From positions 1 through 14,931 of the forward strand of contig JAKARG010000023.1 of assembly GCA_021819345.1 (NCBI GenBank): a DNA stretch of 14,931 nt, written 5' to 3'. The position numbers were made by a program, and so were the translations under genes. The DNA is from Actinomycetes bacterium (GTDB lineage: Bacteria; Actinomycetota; Acidimicrobiia; Acidimicrobiales; Palsa-688). Positions 7,272 to 13,872 of the stretch are shown here, one piece after another. The notes below the pieces were generated by a model. That model had not been told where the DNA came from, searched no databases, and saw only the letters and a list, made by a program, of their open reading frames with translations. The stretch's first letter is position 1; every line of letters starts with the position of its first letter.

Positions 7272-7898
7272 GTGCCCGGGGGGCCGGCGGTGGCGGTGAT
7301 CGCCTGCGGGGCGCTCGCCGGCGCGGTCCGCTCCATCGCCTCACGCCGCGGCTGGCAGGTAGAGCTCCACCCGCTGACCGCCTTGCTTCACGACCGGCCG
7401 GAACGCATCGCCCCGCTCGTCGCCAGCCTCGCTGCGCGCCTTGCGGCAGGAGGTCGCCGGGTCGGCGTCGCCTACGCCGACTGCGGTACCTACGGCGCGC
7501 TCGACGCAGTGTGCGCACAGCTCGGCCTCGAGCGCCTCCCCGGGCTGCACTGCTACGACCTGCTCGCCGGGCCCGAGGCCGTGGCCGGCCTGCTCGAGGA
7601 GGAGCCGGGGACCTACCTGCTCACCGACTTCCTGGTCTCGAGCTTCGCCCGCACGGTTGCGGCCGAGCTCGGCCTCGACCGGCGCCCCGAGCTCGCTTCG
7701 GACTACTTCGCCCACTACCGGCGGGTGGTCTGGCTCTCCGAGGGACCGACCCCCCGACTGGAGGCCGAGGCAGAGGGGATCGCCGAGCGCCTCGGACTAC
7801 CGCTCGTCACCCTGGTCGTCGGCCGGAGCCGCCTCGAGCGGGCGCTCGAGGCCCTCGTGGCGGGCGGCAGTGGCAGGAAGCTGGATCCTCGGGCGTGA
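7272..7898 (+). CDS. DUF1638 domain protein of the demethylation operon
   Basis: A protein of about 208 residues that I recognise as DUF1638, a family without an established biochemical function. Conserved stretches, numbered from GTG 7272, are IACGAL (10-15), YADCGT (68-73), LPGLHCYDL (89-97), YLLTDFLVSSF (115-125) and LGLDRRPEL. The recurring Cys12, Cys71, His93 and Cys94 could form a metal or cofactor site; that is inference. GTG 7272 is chosen because GAGGGA (7257-7262) lies 9 nt upstream and because ATG 7188 would overlap the RACo-like gene by 38 nt and add a leader with no family match; GTG 7290 is also possible. From memory, DUF1638 genes recur near MttB/corrinoid methyltransferase genes, which suits its place as last gene of this operon. 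The stop overlaps a small hairpin (7893-7906). Confidence 0.8.
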   Translation: MPGGPAVAVIACGALAGAVRSIASRRGWQVELHPLTALLHDRPERIAPLVASLAARLAAGGRRVGVAYADCGTYGALDAVCAQLGLERLPGLHCYDLLAGPEAVAGLLEEEPGTYLLTDFLVSSFARTVAAELGLDRRPELASDYFAHYRRVVWLSEGPTPRLEAEAEGIAERLGLPLVTLVVGRSRLERALEALVAGGSGRKLDPRA

Positions 7899-7906
7899 CG
7901 ACACGC
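7893..7906 (+). other. Small hairpin across the DUF1638 stop codon
   Basis: GCGTG, loop ACGA, CACGC; the stop TGA (7896-7898) lies within it. It may mark the end of the demethylation operon, but a 5-bp stem is weak evidence. Confidence 0.2.
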
Positions 7907-7937
7907 ACGCCGTTGGCTCCCGGGCGCAATAGTGGGC

Positions 7938-9170
7938 ATGGTGTTCGAACGCCTCACGGACCGGGCCCGACTGGTCATGGTGCTGGCCCAGGATGAGGCC
8001 CGCCTGCTCGACCACGACTTCATCGGCACCGAGCACATCCTGCTCGGGCTCATCCACGAGGGCGAGGGCGTGGCGGCGAAGTCGCTCGAGAGCCTCGGCA
8101 TCGGCCTGGAGGCGGTGCGGGAGAAAGTAGCGGCGACCGTCGGGCCGGTCGGCAGGGCGACCACGGGGTCCCCGCCGTTCACCCCCCGGACAAAGAAGGT
8201 GCTCGAGCTGTCGCTTCGGGAGGCGCTCCAGCTCGGGCACAACTACATCGGCACCGAGCACATGCTCCTCGGCCTGGTGCGAGAGGGCGAGGGGGTCGGC
8301 GCCCAGGTGCTCGTGAGCCTCGGGGCCGACCTCTCCCGGGTCCGCCAGCAGGTCATCCAGCTGCTCTCCGGCTACCGGCACGGCGGCCCGCAGGAGGGCG
8401 AGCAAGCAAGGGCGGTCGCCTCCTTCGTCAGGCCTGCGGTGGAGGCAGCGGAGCGGGTGGAGGCGGCGGAGCGGGTCGAGCCCGCCCGGCGGGGCCCGAG
8501 GTGCCCGAGCTGCAGGTCGCTCCTCGACGACCACCTCGGCTATCGGGTGCTGGCCGTACGGCCAGCCGACCAGCCGGCCCCCTCGGAGGCCGTCGAGGTG
8601 ATCTTCGTCTACTGCCTGCGATGCGGGGTGATGCTCGCCCACAACCCGGCGGACGGCCCAGGGCTCGGATCGGGTCCAGGCGCCGCAGCGCTCGCCCGGC
8701 TCGGGGGTTCGAGCCCCGGGGGCCGGCCGGAGCGGGTCGTCGCCGAAGGTGCCACCGCCGAGGGGGTCAGCTGGAGCCTGACCGCCGGCGGCGACGAGGA
8801 CAACTACACGACGATGCTCCGCACCGAGGACTCGGGAGGGATGATCTCTGGCGGCGGTATGGGCGGACCCAAGCTCTCGGGCTCGCAGCTGTTGAACGTC
8901 TACTCGGGGGGCAACCCCGATCGGGGCCCACGGGGGATCGTGGTGCGCTGCCATCCCTCGATCGAGCACCTCGTATTGGTCCACGAGGACGGCACCGAGG
9001 TGGACCTGACGATCGGCGCGGAGCTCGACGGCCTGCGCTTCGGGGTCGTGCTGGTCGATCCCGAGGCGCGCCTCAGCGAGGTGGTCGGCCTCGGCGCTGA
9101 CCGGGCGGTCCTCGAACGCTTCGACCTCCGGGGCCACGACGAGGCCTGGCACAACCGGGACCGGGGGTAG
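7938..9170 (+). CDS. Orphan ClpC-type N-domain protein with zinc-ribbon-like module, no ATPase
   Basis: A 410-residue protein. Residues 1-148 match the ClpC N-terminal domain almost word for word: two Clp repeats (IGTEHILLGLIHEGEGVA and IGTEHMLLGLVREGEGVG) joined by FTPRTKKVLELSLREALQLGHN, ending RVRQQVIQLLSGY. Glu32 and Glu107 sit where Bacillus ClpC binds phospho-arginine (E32, E106). After an acidic linker with a VEAAER tandem repeat (about 168-181) comes a CxxC...CxxC pair (Cys189/192 and 226/229), probably a zinc ribbon. A Gly-rich loop and an unrecognised C-terminal domain (about 315-400) follow. Walker motifs and AAA+ domains are absent, so it cannot unfold proteins itself. A role as adaptor, decoy or substrate sensor for ClpC is inferred; mycobacterial ClpC2 is a known ATPase-less N-domain homologue. 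Start: ATG 7938 gives the canonical ClpC beginning (FERLTDRAR); GTG 7932 is the alternative. Confidence 0.85.
   Translation: MVFERLTDRARLVMVLAQDEARLLDHDFIGTEHILLGLIHEGEGVAAKSLESLGIGLEAVREKVAATVGPVGRATTGSPPFTPRTKKVLELSLREALQLGHNYIGTEHMLLGLVREGEGVGAQVLVSLGADLSRVRQQVIQLLSGYRHGGPQEGEQARAVASFVRPAVEAAERVEAAERVEPARRGPRCPSCRSLLDDHLGYRVLAVRPADQPAPSEAVEVIFVYCLRCGVMLAHNPADGPGLGSGPGAAALARLGGSSPGGRPERVVAEGATAEGVSWSLTAGGDEDNYTTMLRTEDSGGMISGGGMGGPKLSGSQLLNVYSGGNPDRGPRGIVVRCHPSIEHLVLVHEDGTEVDLTIGAELDGLRFGVVLVDPEARLSEVVGLGADRAVLERFDLRGHDEAWHNRDRG
8439..8474 (+). repeat. Two tandem 18-bp units in the ClpC-N protein linker
   Basis: GTGGAGGCAGCGGAGCGG is followed by a copy with one mismatch (A to G), encoding VEAAER twice, with a third, degraded unit after it. 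This is probably an expanded linker and may vary between strains. Confidence 0.6.
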
Positions 9171-9450
9171 CGAGAGGAGCTCGGGTATCGCCTGGGCAGC
9201 CCGTCGCCACGATGGATCGTGCTCAGTCGCATGATCGGATCAGGTATGACGCCACTGAGTGTGGTGCCGTTCGGGCGGCGGCCGACCTGCGCTGCCCCCG
9301 AGCGAGGTGGCAGCGACAACGGCGGGCTGGGGTGCCCCAAGTCGAGCGCTCGCTCGCCGAGGCGTAGCCTCGCTCCCCGGCGGTGCGGCCCGGTTGTCGA
9401 GCCCACCGCCCCGGCTGGCAGGCGTGCACGAGGAGAGAGAGAGGCTGACA
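9171..9450. other. Intergenic region upstream of lacZ with several short palindromes
   Basis: There is no convincing gene in these 280 bases. Perfect short dyads lie at 9208-9221 (CACGAT-GG-ATCGTG), 9232-9242 (TGATC-G-GATCA) and 9358-9372 (CGAGGC-GTA-GCCTCG). They are possible operators for the beta-galactosidase gene. I do not see a -35/-10 pair I trust. The frame of lacZ is open back to 9259, but that stretch lacks GH2 resemblance. Confidence 0.35.
9430..9444 (+). promoter_or_regulatory. Purine-rich ribosome binding site of lacZ
   Basis: GAGGAGAGAGAGAGG ends 6 nt before GTG 9451. It decides that start over the earlier in-frame GTGs, in contrast to the leaderless genes elsewhere in the window. 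Confidence 0.75.
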
Positions 9451-12360
9451 GTGGCGGACATCGGTTACCTGGAGGAGCTCGACCCCGACCCGCGGGTGCT
9501 CCCCGGCCGGGCCTGGAGGCCGCTCGTCGCCCCCGACGTGGTCCGCCTCGACGGCGACTGGAGCTTCGCCCTCTGGCCCTCGGCCGAGGCTGCCCCCGAG
9601 GGGGTCGAGGACGAGGGCTTCGACGACCGCGCCTGGGGTCGGATCCCGGTGCCCTCCAACTGGCCGATGCACGGCCACGGGGCGCCGATCTACACCAACG
9701 TCGCCTACCCGTTCCCGGTGGACCCACCGCACGTGCCCGACGAGAACCCGACCGGCGACCACCGGGTGCGCTTCGAGGTCCCGGCCTCCTTCGAGGGTGC
9801 AGGGCTCTACCTGCGCTTCGACGGGGTGGACTCCTGCGCCCGGGTGTGGCTCAACGGCGAGGAGATCGGGATCCTGCGGGGCAGCCGGCTGCCCGCCGAG
9901 CTCGACGTCACCGCTGTGGCCCGGCCCGGCGGGTCCAACCTGCTCGTGGTGCGGGTCCACCAGTGGTCCTCGGGCAGCTACCTGGAGGACCAGGACATGT
10001 GGTGGATGCCGGGGATCTTCCGCTCGGTCCACCTGGTCGCGCGCCGACCCGGGGCGCTGCGGGACTGGTTCGTGCACGCCGGCTACGACCACTCGAGCGG
10101 TGCCGGGACCCTGTCGGTCGAGGTGTCCACCGAGGGGCCCGAGGAGGTGCCGGTGACCCTCGACGTGCCGGAGCTCGGCCTCGCCGGGGTGCCCGCCGGC
10201 GAGGCTCGGGTGGTCCCCTCGGTGCGCCCCTGGAGCGCCGAGGACCCCTACCTCTACGACGCGGTGATCACCACCCCCGTCGAGGTGGTCCCGGTCCGGA
10301 TCGGCTTTCGCAGCGTCTCCACCGAGGGCGGGGTGCTCAGGGTCAACGGCAGACCGATCCTGCTCCGGGGGGTCAACCGCCACGAGTGGGACCCCGACAC
10401 TGGCCGGGTGCTGTCGCCCGAGACGGTGCGCGAGGAGCTCGCCTCGATGAAGCGCCACAACCTCAACGCGGTGCGCACCAGCCACTACCCGCCGGCGCCG
10501 GAGGTGCTGGACCTCTGCGACGAGCTCGGCCTGTGGGTGATCGACGAGTGCGACTTGGAGACCCATGGGTTCCTGGCGACGACCGGACTGCGGACCAACC
10601 CGACCGACGACCCGGCCTGGGAGGCGGCCTGCACCGACCGCATGGCGCGCATGGTCGAGCGGGACAAGAACCACCCGAGCGTGCTCGCCTGGTCGCTCGG
10701 CAACGAGTCGGACTTCGGGCGCAACCACGTGGCGATGGCCGAGCGGACCCGGGAGCGTGACCCGAGCCGGCCGATCCACTACGAGGGCGACGCCGAGTGC
10801 CGGGTGGCCGACATCTACAGCCGCATGTACGCCCCCCATGCCCAAGTCGAGCTCATCGGCCGGCGGGAGGAGGAGCCGCTGGCCGATCCGACAGCCGATG
10901 CCCGCCGGCGAGGGCTGCCCTTCGTGCTCTGCGAGTACGGCCACGCGATGGGCAACGGGCCGGGAGGCCTGGCCGACTACCAGGAGCTCTTCGAGCGCCA
11001 CGAGCGCTGCGCCGGCGGCTTCATCTGGGAGTGGATCGACCACGGCATCCGCCGCCGGGAGCCCGACGGCACCGAGTGGTTCGCCTACGGGGGGGACTTC
11101 GGCGAGGAGCTGCACGACGGCAACTTCGTGATCGACGGCCTGGTGTTCCCCGACCGCACGCCCTCACCCGGCCTGCTCGAGCTCGCCAAGGTCGTCGAGC
11201 CGGTGCGGATCACCGGGGACGCCGCCCGCTTGTCGATCGTCAACCGCTACGACTTCTCCGACCTCGGCCACCTGCGTTTCACCTGGACCCTGGAGGCGGA
11301 GGGGGAGGCCGTGGCAGAGGGCACCCTCGAGGTGCCGGAGGTCCCCGCGGGGAAAGGCGCAGAGCTCGATGTTCCCGCCCTGCCGGCGACGAGCGTCGAG
11401 TCGTGGCTCACGGTCCGGGCGGTCCTCGCCGAGGCCACCTCCTGGGCGCCGGCCGGCCACGAGGTGGCCTGGGGACAGGTCCAGGTGGCGCCGGCGGCGG
11501 TCCCGGCTCCGTCTGCGCCGGCGGCCGGCGAGGCCCCGAGGCTCTCGGGGGAGCTCGTGGCGCTCGGGGACGCTCGCTTCCGCCGCTCCGACGGGACCCT
11601 GGTCGGCCTCGGAGGTCTTGTGCTCGAGGGCCCCCGCCTCGACCTGTGGCGGGCCCCGACGGACAACGACGACGGGCGGCACGGTCCGGCGGTGGCGGCC
11701 ACCTGGCGGGCCCTCGGCTTGCACCGGGTCCACGGGCGCACGGTGGCTGTCGAGCTCGGCGAGGACCGCCTCTCGGTCACCACCCGCTACGCCCCGGCGG
11801 CCACCGACCTCGGGATGCTGGCGGTGCTGTCTTGGCGGTGGGCCGCCGGCGGGCTCGAGATGGAGCTCGGGGTGGAGCCCGAAGGGGAGTGGCCCTGCCC
11901 GCTGCCCCGCCTGGGCCTGCGGGCCGTGCTGCCCGCCGAGCTCGATCGGGTCACCTGGTACGGGGGCGGTCCGGGGGAGGCCTACGCAGATTCGAAGGCG
12001 GCCTCCCGGATCGGCCGCTACGCCGCCACGGTGCCCGAGATGCAGACCCCTTATGTGCGTCCCCAGGAGAACGGCAACCGCCTCGACGTCCGCTGGGCGA
12101 CCGTCGCCGATGCCGCCGGGCGGGGCCTCCGGGTCGAGGGTCGTCCGAGCTTCTCGCTCAGCGCGCGCCCCTGGACGAGCGAGCTGCTCCACCGGGCCCG
12201 GCACACCACCGATCTCGTCCCCGAGGGCGCCACCTTCGTCAACTTCGACGTCGCCCAGCACGGCATCGGCTCCGCCTCCTGCGGGCCCGGGGTCCTGCCC
12301 CGCTACGCCCTCGAGGCCGCCCCGGCGCAGCTCGGGCTGCGCTTCAGCGTCATCGGCTGA
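9451..12360 (+). CDS. lacZ: Beta-galactosidase, glycoside hydrolase family 2 (LacZ type)
   Basis: A 969-residue cytoplasmic enzyme without a signal peptide, slightly shorter than E. coli LacZ (1023). The N-terminal sugar-binding domain (about 25-220) has VPSNWPMHG, YTNVAYPFP and GSYLEDQDMWWMPGIFR. The TIM barrel (about 290-590) opens with LLRGVNRHEWDPDTGRV, keeps ETHG (Glu370/His372), the acid/base Glu419 in SLGNESDFG and the nucleophile Glu495 in LCEYGHAMGN. The C-terminal small-chain domain (about 695-965) has WRAPTDNDDG, YVRPQENGNR and GSASCGPG. It hydrolyses beta-D-galactosides. GTG 9451 is chosen for the purine-rich RBS 6 nt upstream. Glycine 144 (GSRLP) and Asp562 (FVIDG) stand where, from memory, E. 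coli has the Na+ ligands Asp201 and Asn604. No sugar transporter lies beside it. Confidence 0.95.
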   Translation: MADIGYLEELDPDPRVLPGRAWRPLVAPDVVRLDGDWSFALWPSAEAAPEGVEDEGFDDRAWGRIPVPSNWPMHGHGAPIYTNVAYPFPVDPPHVPDENPTGDHRVRFEVPASFEGAGLYLRFDGVDSCARVWLNGEEIGILRGSRLPAELDVTAVARPGGSNLLVVRVHQWSSGSYLEDQDMWWMPGIFRSVHLVARRPGALRDWFVHAGYDHSSGAGTLSVEVSTEGPEEVPVTLDVPELGLAGVPAGEARVVPSVRPWSAEDPYLYDAVITTPVEVVPVRIGFRSVSTEGGVLRVNGRPILLRGVNRHEWDPDTGRVLSPETVREELASMKRHNLNAVRTSHYPPAPEVLDLCDELGLWVIDECDLETHGFLATTGLRTNPTDDPAWEAACTDRMARMVERDKNHPSVLAWSLGNESDFGRNHVAMAERTRERDPSRPIHYEGDAECRVADIYSRMYAPHAQVELIGRREEEPLADPTADARRRGLPFVLCEYGHAMGNGPGGLADYQELFERHERCAGGFIWEWIDHGIRRREPDGTEWFAYGGDFGEELHDGNFVIDGLVFPDRTPSPGLLELAKVVEPVRITGDAARLSIVNRYDFSDLGHLRFTWTLEAEGEAVAEGTLEVPEVPAGKGAELDVPALPATSVESWLTVRAVLAEATSWAPAGHEVAWGQVQVAPAAVPAPSAPAAGEAPRLSGELVALGDARFRRSDGTLVGLGGLVLEGPRLDLWRAPTDNDDGRHGPAVAATWRALGLHRVHGRTVAVELGEDRLSVTTRYAPAATDLGMLAVLSWRWAAGGLEMELGVEPEGEWPCPLPRLGLRAVLPAELDRVTWYGGGPGEAYADSKAASRIGRYAATVPEMQTPYVRPQENGNRLDVRWATVADAAGRGLRVEGRPSFSLSARPWTSELLHRARHTTDLVPEGATFVNFDVAQHGIGSASCGPGVLPRYALEAAPAQLGLRFSVIG

Positions 12361-12376
12361 GCCCGGCTTGCCGGGC
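12361..12376 (+). terminator. Possible GC hairpin after lacZ
   Basis: GCCCGG, loop CTTG, CCGGGC begin directly after the TGA. G(CUUG)C is an especially stable RNA tetraloop. No T-run follows, so termination is only possible; the next small gene starts 20 nt later. Confidence 0.35.
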
Positions 12377-12396
12377 GAGCGAGACGGGATCTGCCG

Positions 12397-12654
12397 GTGA
12401 AGGAGCTGAGTGAGCGAGAGGTCATCGCCGCCGGCGGGTGGCACCCGCGATACGCCCGGGTGCTCGCGACCGTGGTGCTCGGCGACGAGGCGGTCGTGTT
12501 GGTCGACGGCAACGGCGACGGCTCCGAGGTGGAGGCCGAGCACTGGTGTCGCGACGAGCAAGGGGAGTGGGTCGGCGTCGGGAGCAGCGGCGTCGGCCCA
12601 CTCGATGGCCGTCCGAGCGGGGGCCCGGAGCTGCCGCCAGGGGCCCTACCGTAG
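12397..12654 (+). CDS. Small acidic hypothetical protein
   Basis: An 85-residue protein of unrecognised function. Its central part has alternating hydrophobic and acidic residues (ATVVLGDEAVVLVDGNGDGSEVEAEHW), suggesting a small beta-rich fold, then a Gly/Pro-rich tail. Such short proteins occur as conserved hypotheticals in actinobacteria, from memory. GTG 12397 has CGGGA 7 nt upstream. It follows lacZ by 36 nt with a hairpin between them. Its stop codon TAG at 12652-12654 is also part of the likely -10 box of the next gene. It is judged real rather than a shadow because it fills the gap with matching codon use and a good RBS. Confidence 0.6.
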   Translation: MKELSEREVIAAGGWHPRYARVLATVVLGDEAVVLVDGNGDGSEVEAEHWCRDEQGEWVGVGSSGVGPLDGRPSGGPELPPGALP

Positions 12655-12657
12655 GAT
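12652..12657 (+). promoter_or_regulatory. -10 box TAGGAT of the leaderless DUF1801 gene
   Basis: TAGGAT ends 7 nt before ATG 12665, the same geometry as at the IclR, MttB-like and TetR genes. No clear -35 is seen. Confidence 0.45.
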
Positions 12658-12664
12658 CACGCCG

Positions 12665-13060
12665 ATGAGCGCAGGGGACGGGGACCGGGACGGGGACCGG
12701 GATTGGAGAGCGGCCAGGCTCTCGCTGCTCCGACGGTGGATCTCGGAGGCCGACCCCGACGCCGTCGAGGAGCGCAAGTGGGTGAAGCCCACCAACCCCG
12801 AAGGGGTGCCGGTGTGGTCCGATCAAGGCATCATCTGCACGGGTGAGACCTACAAGGACCACGTCAAGCTCACCTTCGCCCAAGGCGCGTCGCTCGAGGA
12901 CCCCTCCGGGCTGTTCAACGCGAGCCTGGAGGGCAACCTCCGCCGGGCGATCGACCTCCGCGAGGCGGACGAGCTCGACGAGCAGGCGTTCAAGGAGCTG
13001 ATCGGGCGGGCGGTCGAGCGCAACCGCTCCCCCGGGCCGGGTCGCCGGCCCGGGGGATGA
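12665..13060 (+). CDS. DUF1801 (YdhG-like) domain protein
   Basis: A 131-residue protein whose core matches DUF1801: PVWSDQGIICTGETYKDHVKLTFAQGASLEDP followed by an RRAIDLREADELDEQAF segment. The biochemical role of the family is not established; members are small cytoplasmic proteins with a compact alpha/beta fold. The N-terminus has a low-complexity repeat, DGDRDGDRD (residues 5-13), coming from a 12-bp tandem duplication. The C-terminus (RSPGPGRRPGG) is encoded by a perfect 13-bp hairpin that ends on the base before TGA. The start ATG 12665 is chosen because of the TAGGAT box 7 nt upstream and the absence of any Shine-Dalgarno. Confidence 0.8.
   Translation: MSAGDGDRDGDRDWRAARLSLLRRWISEADPDAVEERKWVKPTNPEGVPVWSDQGIICTGETYKDHVKLTFAQGASLEDPSGLFNASLEGNLRRAIDLREADELDEQAFKELIGRAVERNRSPGPGRRPGG
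12680..12703 (+). repeat. 12-bp tandem repeat in the DUF1801 N-terminus
   Basis: GGGGACCGGGAC is repeated once with a single final change (GGGGACCGGGAT). Each unit encodes a Gly-Asp-Arg-Asp step, and a partial GGGGAC unit precedes them. Slippage could change its length without a frameshift. Confidence 0.6.
13028..13057 (+). terminator. Perfect 13-bp GC stem-loop ending at the DUF1801 stop codon
   Basis: TCCCCCGGGCCGG (13028-13040), loop GTCG, CCGGCCCGGGGGA (13045-13057). The stem is exact at all 13 pairs and TGA follows at once. It has no T-run, so it is a U-less terminator or an mRNA 3'-end stabiliser. It is far longer than chance hairpins expected here. Confidence 0.6.
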
Positions 13061-13142
13061 CCCGGCGGCGCCCGGCCGCCGGCGGTCGCCGGCGAGGGGG
13101 TCGGTACCGACTTGCATCGTGGGTAGCACCCGGCCGTCACTC

Positions 13143-13179
13143 TTGACGGCCTCGATACCGTTACGCTACGGTACGTAAC
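13143..13179 (+). promoter_or_regulatory. TetR promoter with overlapping operator
   Basis: The -35 box TTGACG (13143-13148) and -10 box TACGGT (13167-13172) are 18 bp apart, and ATG 13180 follows the -10 after 7 nt, so the transcript is probably leaderless. Two perfect inverted repeats overlap the -10: TACCGT-N6-ACGGTA (13156-13173) and GTTACG-N8-CGTAAC (13160-13179). Autorepression by the TetR protein is the natural reading. Confidence 0.75.
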
Positions 13180-13872
13180 ATGAGCTCCAGAACCACGGGT
13201 CTGGCTGGGCCGGCGACCGGGCCGAGCGGGACAGCCGGGACCCACAGCCATGAGCGCGGCCGAGGTCGCCCGCGAGACAGCCGAGTGGACGAGGCGGTCT
13301 TCGAGGCCACGCTCGGCTTGCTGGCCGAGGTCGGCTACGGCGCCCTCTCGTTCGAAGCCGTGGCCCGAGCGGCCCATGTCGGCCGCCCCTCGATCTACCG
13401 CCGCTGGCCGACCAAGGCCGCCCTCGTGGTCGGCACGCTCGGTGCCGTCGCCGGCACGGACTCGACTCCCGACACCGGCTCGCTCGAGGGCGACCTGCTC
13501 GCCTTGATCTCCTCGATGGCGTCGCTCTACGACACCCCGCTCAGTCGTCGAGTGGTCCCCGGGCTGCTCGGCGACCTCGCGCACCAGCCCGAGCTGGCCG
13601 AGCGCTTCCGCGCCGGCTACGTCGAGCCCCGGCGCCACTCGGCCCGCGCCGCCCTGGAGCGGGCGAGCAAGCGCGGCGAGATCCCGGCAGTCGCCGACCC
13701 CGAGCTCGTCTGCGACCTCATCGCCGGTCCGCTGCTGCTCCGGGCGTTCGTGCTCGGGCGTCCCACCACGGCTGCGGACGTCGCCGGCCACGTCGGTGCG
13801 CTGCTCGGCGCGCTCGGGGTCGGGGAGCGCCCCGTGGCGCCGGTGCCGCCGGCGGCGAGGGAGCCGCAGTGA
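13180..13872 (+). CDS. TetR-family transcriptional regulator
   Basis: A 230-residue protein. A basic arm GRGRPRD (27-33) precedes the TetR DNA-binding domain (about 36-85), with the helix-turn-helix SFEAVARAAHVGRPSIYRRW at 57-76. The C-terminal ligand/dimer domain runs to about 205 (VVPGLLGDLAHQPELAERFR...), resembling the TetR_C_16-like group. TetR proteins are usually repressors released by a small ligand. Two palindromes cover its own -10 box, which points to autorepression. It overlaps the downstream membrane-protein gene by GTGA, so that protein is probably part of its regulon. The first ~25 residues are a low-complexity leader; ATG 13180 is supported by the -10 box placed 7 nt upstream. 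Confidence 0.9.
   Translation: MSSRTTGLAGPATGPSGTAGTHSHERGRGRPRDSRVDEAVFEATLGLLAEVGYGALSFEAVARAAHVGRPSIYRRWPTKAALVVGTLGAVAGTDSTPDTGSLEGDLLALISSMASLYDTPLSRRVVPGLLGDLAHQPELAERFRAGYVEPRRHSARAALERASKRGEIPAVADPELVCDLIAGPLLLRAFVLGRPTTAADVAGHVGALLGALGVGERPVAPVPPAAREPQ

Noticed and set aside
7913..7933. Possible promoter (TTGGCT / AATAGT) before the ClpC-N gene
   Set aside because: The two boxes are only 9 nt apart and the -10 match is poor.
9223..11115. A 630-codon open frame on the minus strand across the clp-like and lacZ genes
   Set aside because: It runs antisense to a clear GH2 enzyme, has low-complexity His/Arg/Pro-rich content and no recognisable motif; long antisense frames are normal at this GC content.
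10797..12413. A 538-codon plus-strand frame inside lacZ
   Set aside because: It is Arg/Pro/Gly-rich out-of-frame translation of lacZ.
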